Made by a program: the position numbers and the translations under genes | Notes under the pieces: model-generated | The model's input: the letters and a program-made list of their open reading frames with translations, nothing else | Told to the model about the DNA's origin: nothing | Database searches by the model: none | From: HXMU1420-2 sp017643305 | Lineage (GTDB): Bacteria > Pseudomonadota > Alphaproteobacteria > Rhodobacterales > Rhodobacteraceae | Length of the DNA stretch: 64,000 bases | Assembly (NCBI GenBank): GCA_965217135.1 | Contig: OZ244249.1 | Span: forward strand, 2,418,001-2,482,000 | Direction: 5' to 3' | Part shown: positions 61,100-64,000 of the stretch, one piece after another | How positions within the stretch are numbered: the first letter of the stretch is position 1 | Layout of the letters: the number at the start of each line of letters is the position of its first letter

Positions 61100-61686
61100 A
61101 ACAGCTTCTGACTGCCCTGTTCCTCGCCCTGTCCACACCGCTACACGCGCAAATGCAAGGCGTGATGCTGGACGCGCCACAGGTTCTCCCGGGCTTCACA
61201 TTCGAAAACGAACTTGGCGAAAGCTTTACCAAGGACACGCTCACAGGCCAGTGGACGATCATCATGTTCGGTTATCTAACCTGCCCGGATGTCTGCCCCT
61301 TCACACTGGGCAATCTCGAAGCGGCCGTGTCCGAAACCGGCATGCGGGTGCGCCCGGATAATGTGCCCAAGGTGGTGTTCATTTCCGTCGATCCCGCCCG
61401 CGACGCAGAATGGGTCAGCGAATACGCCAAGTTCTTTCATCCCGAATTTCAAAGCTTCACCGGCACCCAAGACGATATCAACAGGCTGGTGGAAGCGACC
61501 GACAGCTTCTACCGCCTGACCGCCCCGGATGCCGAAGGCTATTATGAGGTCCAGCACAGCTCTGCCGTGTCGGTAATCGCCCCGGACGGAACTCTGCGAG
61601 CCAAGTTGCAACCGCCCTTTGATCCGGGCGCAACAGCGGAATTCCTGGCCCGCCTGCAAATCACCTATCGAAAGGAAAACTCATGA
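61096..61686 (+). CDS. SCO1/SenC-family copper chaperone / thiol oxidoreductase
   Basis: The 196-residue product has a signal peptide (about 1-18), the copper-binding CPDVCP in GYLTCPDVCPFTLGNLEAAV, and the distal His ligand in YYEVQHSSAVSVI. SCO proteins deliver Cu to, or reduce thiols in, the CuA site of cytochrome oxidase and other copper enzymes. It starts in an ATGA overlap with the ABC ATPase gene, so copper handling is physically joined to this transport cluster. Confidence 0.92.
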   Translation: MKQLLTALFLALSTPLHAQMQGVMLDAPQVLPGFTFENELGESFTKDTLTGQWTIIMFGYLTCPDVCPFTLGNLEAAVSETGMRVRPDNVPKVVFISVDPARDAEWVSEYAKFFHPEFQSFTGTQDDINRLVEATDSFYRLTAPDAEGYYEVQHSSAVSVIAPDGTLRAKLQPPFDPGATAEFLARLQITYRKENS

Positions 61687-62111
61687 TGCGCTCACTTCTT
61701 GCCGCCTGCCTCCTTGTGCCGCTGCCCGCTTGGGCAAACGGGTTGCTGGTATCCGACTCCATGGTGCCAATGGCCCCACCCGGCGTGATGGCGCATGCCG
61801 CTTTTCTGACATTGGAAAACACCGGTATGGACCCGGTTTCCGTTGTAGGCGTCTCTTCCGAAGGCTACCGCATGGCCCATATCCACCGCACCGAAGAGGT
61901 CGGCGGCGTAGCCACCATGACCTCCATCGATGTGCTGGAGATTGCACCGGGGCAGACCGTGACATTTGCCCATGGCGGGCTGCACGTGATGCTGATGCAC
62001 CCCAAAGCCCCAGTTGGCATGGGCGACAGCGTCCCGATCACCTTCAACCTGTCCGATGGTACGACTCTGTCCTTCGAGGCACCGGTCAAGCACATGGCGC
62101 ATGGGTCTTAA
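61683..62111 (+). CDS. PCuAC-type periplasmic copper chaperone
   Basis: The 142-residue protein has a signal peptide (about 1-19) and the copper motif spread over MAHIHRTEEVGGVATM and HGGLHVMLMHPKAPV, matching the H-M-x10-M-x21-H-x-M pattern of PCuAC proteins apart from the exact first pair. It binds Cu(I) in the periplasm and passes it to targets, often with SCO. It starts in an ATGA overlap with the SCO gene and overlaps the cytochrome gene by 11 bp. Confidence 0.9.
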   Translation: MMRSLLAACLLVPLPAWANGLLVSDSMVPMAPPGVMAHAAFLTLENTGMDPVSVVGVSSEGYRMAHIHRTEEVGGVATMTSIDVLEIAPGQTVTFAHGGLHVMLMHPKAPVGMGDSVPITFNLSDGTTLSFEAPVKHMAHGS

Positions 62112-62679
62112 ACGCACCATCGCGCTGGGGTTGCTGGCGGCAACCCCGGCCTGGGCGGATTTCGATCCGTCCGACTATCCGCCTTACGAGATCTGCGCGC
62201 TGTGCCACGGCCTGTACGGGCAGTCCGCAACGGGGCGGTTTCCTAACCTCGCCGGACAACCACGCGACTACCTGCACAGCCAGATCGAAGCATTTCGCGC
62301 TGGCGCACGACACAATGACGGGGGTCAAATGGCTGCCATCGTGACCGAGATCGAAGAAGACGCCATCCCGGTCGTGGTGGAATGGTTTTCCACCCAGGAC
62401 CCGCCCCCACCCTTTGATACCGGCGGTTCAGATACGGGCGCGGTGCAGTTCTCAGAACTGGGGTGTGACAGCTGCCATGACAATTCCAGCACGCAGGATG
62501 CACATATTCCGTACCTGTCTGCCCAACATCCCAGCTATTTGGAAAAACAGATGCTGGATTTCCGCGAAAACCGTCGCATCAACTTGCCTGTGCACGCCGC
62601 TCATTCAAGGCTTCTCGCGGGTCCCGACATCGACCCGGCAGCCATTGCGGCCTATCTCGCCGCGCAGGAGCGACCATGA
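62101..62679 (+). CDS. Dihaem cytochrome c
   Basis: The ATG at 62101 opens MGLKRTIALGLLAATPAWAD, a signal peptide, and gives 192 residues. Haem motifs are CALCH near residue 34 and CDSCH near 123, each followed by a candidate Met ligand region, as in tandem class I (c4-like) cytochromes. It would carry electrons in the periplasm. It overlaps the PCuAC stop and ends in an ATGA overlap with the regulator gene. The longer frame from 62014 is antisense to nothing useful and lacks a signal peptide. Confidence 0.88.
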   Translation: MGLKRTIALGLLAATPAWADFDPSDYPPYEICALCHGLYGQSATGRFPNLAGQPRDYLHSQIEAFRAGARHNDGGQMAAIVTEIEEDAIPVVVEWFSTQDPPPPFDTGGSDTGAVQFSELGCDSCHDNSSTQDAHIPYLSAQHPSYLEKQMLDFRENRRINLPVHAAHSRLLAGPDIDPAAIAAYLAAQERP

Positions 62680-63404
62680 TCCATTTCAACGAGGACCCGG
62701 AAGCCAGCGGTCCCAGCGCTATTTTTCTGTCGGAATACATTCTCGACATCAACGAAGGCTCCGGCTTTCTCAACACGTTGCGGCCCGAAGACCAGAAAAC
62801 CGTGCGTCGCATGGGAACGCGGTGCACCTTTGCCAACAAGGACCGCATTTTTCATCAGGGCGACAGTCACACCGGCGTCTGGGTTATCGAGAGCGGACGC
62901 GCGCGCACCTACTACACCGGCCCCTCCGGTCGGGAGATCACGCTGGCTTACTGGACGCCAGGACATTTCATCGGCGGGCCAGAGGTGTTCGGCCGCGGTC
63001 GCCATGTTTGGTCGGCGGATGCGCTGGAAGATTGCGAAATGCTGTTCCTGTCGGGGATGAGCCTGCAAAAGCTGGTACGCGAAATCCCCGATGTGGCCAT
63101 GGCAATCATTCACGGGCTGATCGCGAAGGGCAATTGTTACTCGGCCCTGATCCAGATGCTCGGCACGCGATCCGTATCGGAACGCCTGCGCCAGTTCCTG
63201 CTGATCCTCGCTGACACGCAGGGCCGTCACGAAGGCGACAAGATCGTGATCGACCGGTCGATCACCTATGAACAGATTGCCTCAGTCGTCGGGGCGACCC
63301 GGCAATGGGTGACCCAGACATTCGAAAAACTTCAGGCTGAGGGCATTGTGGAAACCAACCGCGCCGAGATCATCGTCTACGACATGGAGGCGCTGCAGGC
63401 CTGA
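62676..63404 (+). CDS. Crp/Fnr-family transcriptional regulator
   Basis: The 242-residue protein has a cyclic-nucleotide-like sensor domain (IFHQGDSHTGVWVIESGRAR, REITLAYWTPGHFIGGPEVF), a dimer helix, and a C-terminal winged helix with recognition helix in ITYEQIASVVGATRQWVTQT. It lacks the N-terminal Cys set of Fnr, so it is not an Fnr-type Fe-S oxygen sensor. It is the last gene of the redox cluster, coupled to the cytochrome gene by ATGA, and probably controls the cluster. Confidence 0.9.
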   Translation: MIHFNEDPEASGPSAIFLSEYILDINEGSGFLNTLRPEDQKTVRRMGTRCTFANKDRIFHQGDSHTGVWVIESGRARTYYTGPSGREITLAYWTPGHFIGGPEVFGRGRHVWSADALEDCEMLFLSGMSLQKLVREIPDVAMAIIHGLIAKGNCYSALIQMLGTRSVSERLRQFLLILADTQGRHEGDKIVIDRSITYEQIASVVGATRQWVTQTFEKLQAEGIVETNRAEIIVYDMEALQA

Positions 63405-63825
63405 ACGCGCCCCACCGATCGACTCGCAGGACCACGTCAGTGCTGTCTTAAATTCTGGTTCGGGTGAACCAGTAGCTGTTGGTTTTCAGCCAGATCGCTC
63501 GTGACCACTGCCAACAGGTGGCTGGTGCGCTCCGGTGCAACCGATCTTAGGCGGCAGACGAGATTTATACGGGTATGACGCCTGCCCTCATCGCTCCCGG
63601 AATGCATATTCAGCGCAGCGGTTTTTACATTCCACTCCAAATTCCAATCCGATCCCGCCAGCCTGCATTGTCAAACTTCATCAGCTTACTGAGGGTCCGA
63701 TGACCGAAATCTTGCCATAGGCCAAGCCTTCCTCGAAGCTCCGATGGTGTTGTCCGGTGGCGACCTGATCCTGCGTGATCCTCAAGACCCCGGCGCCTGC
63801 TTGATGCGGGGGTTCGGCGGGCATA
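63405..63825. other. About 420 bp without a supported gene
   Basis: After the regulator gene there are only short frames on both strands. The longest are 67 codons on the minus strand (63437-63640) and about 60 on the plus strand. None has a clear ribosome-binding site and I recognise none. Together with the broken gene that follows, the segment looks like decaying sequence. Confidence 0.4.
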
Positions 63826-63829
63826 ACCG

Positions 63830-64000
63830 CTATAATCCAATGGCAGCCGATGCCGATGACAAAATCTGAACCGGCAGCCTGCTGCCCGACCAGATCGTGG
63901 TGGTCCCCTAAACGGCACACTTGTGCAAGACGTACCCATGCCTGACGCCCTGCCGACAATTATCTGCTTCGGCGATCCGGGCATGAAAACCGCGTGGATC
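63830..64000 (+). pseudogene. Remnant of an SMP-30/gluconolactonase gene, running off the window
   Basis: Read in pieces, the plus strand encodes YNPMAADADDKI, a TGA (63867-63869), then TGSLLPDQIVVVP, a frame shift near 63909, and NGTLVQDVPMPDALPTIICF then GDPGMKTAWI up to the edge. In order, these match the C-terminal half of SMP-30-type sugar lactonases (usual pattern DGNI..G.L, PDG, PTNICFGG, TAWI). One nonsense codon and one frameshift argue for decay rather than an intact gene. It differs from the intact SMP-30 gene at 11788-12657. Confidence 0.6.

Noticed and set aside
63437..63640. 67-codon frame on the minus strand
   Set aside because: No ribosome-binding site or family match, and it lies in sequence that looks degenerate.
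1..64000. tRNA, rRNA, CRISPR array, prophage or plasmid features
   Set aside because: Scanned by eye for regular repeat-spacer patterns, cloverleaf ends, integrases and replication genes; none was found. A covariance-model search would be needed to exclude small RNAs.

Overview
The window looks like chromosomal DNA of a marine-type alphaproteobacterium of the Roseobacter group (Rhodobacterales). This rests on high G+C content, the glyQ / DUF6446 / glyS / PEP-binding-dikinase order, a TRAP transporter, the ferredoxin/ferredoxin-reductase pair, an ExoY/Pss-type exopolysaccharide locus and many ATGA or GTGA stop-start overlaps. The genus cannot be fixed from sequence alone. No rRNA, tRNA, CRISPR array, phage or intact insertion sequence was seen.

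Region by region. 1-6.6 kb (minus strand): glycyl-tRNA synthetase genes with a Na+/glutamate symporter inside the operon, followed by a PEP/pyruvate-binding dikinase cut by the window edge. 6.8-14.7 kb: a SPOR/peptidoglycan-binding protein with a protease-like domain that lacks its catalytic residues, a three-hairpin repeat, a ThDP enzyme coupled to TrkH, an SMP-30 hydrolase, a lactonase-like metallo-beta-lactamase and a beta-decarboxylating dehydrogenase. 14.7-17 kb: an ExbB-ExbD-ExbD energiser whose flanking TonB-receptor gene, and probably its tonB gene, are decayed. 17-24.7 kb: two 3-hydroxyisobutyrate-dehydrogenase-family genes, a carboxymuconolactone-decarboxylase-family gene, ilvD, creatinase, malonyl-CoA synthetase, and a 3' remnant of malonyl-CoA decarboxylase.

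24.7-34.3 kb: a seven-gene minus-strand operon (N-formylglutamate-amidohydrolase-like protein, TRAP DctQ-DctM-DctP, glutamine-synthetase-like ligase, aldehyde dehydrogenase, Fe-alcohol dehydrogenase) that ends in a clear terminator. A divergent RpiR regulator and an HpaI-type aldolase sit beside it. I read this as a predicted gamma-glutamylation route for an imported amine or amino alcohol. 34.3-39.2 kb: a hybrid sensor kinase coupled to a periplasmic molybdopterin-domain-like protein with no mature cysteine, a LuxR-type response regulator, and a DsbA-family thiol oxidoreductase.

39.4-52 kb: an exopolysaccharide cluster (pyruvyl transferase, flippase, FrhB-like protein, short acyltransferase, polymerase, four kinds of glycosyltransferase, chain-length regulator, priming transferase). 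Three parts look compromised. The priming transferase has an in-frame amber codon at codon 10. The chain-length protein has a degenerate kinase domain. The acyltransferase lacks its middle. A CtrA-like inverted repeat lies upstream of the pssD/pssE-like pair.

52.3-64 kb: ferredoxin-NADP reductase, 7Fe ferredoxin and a DUF971 protein. Then comes a long plus-strand redox/transport cluster: an AprA-like flavoprotein, an AprB-like ferredoxin, a HEAT-repeat protein, a large TauA/SsuA-type binding protein, an ABC permease, an unrecognised membrane protein, an ABC ATPase, SCO, PCuAC, a dihaem cytochrome c and a Crp-family regulator. This is the best candidate for an undescribed system. The window ends in the remains of an SMP-30/gluconolactonase gene.
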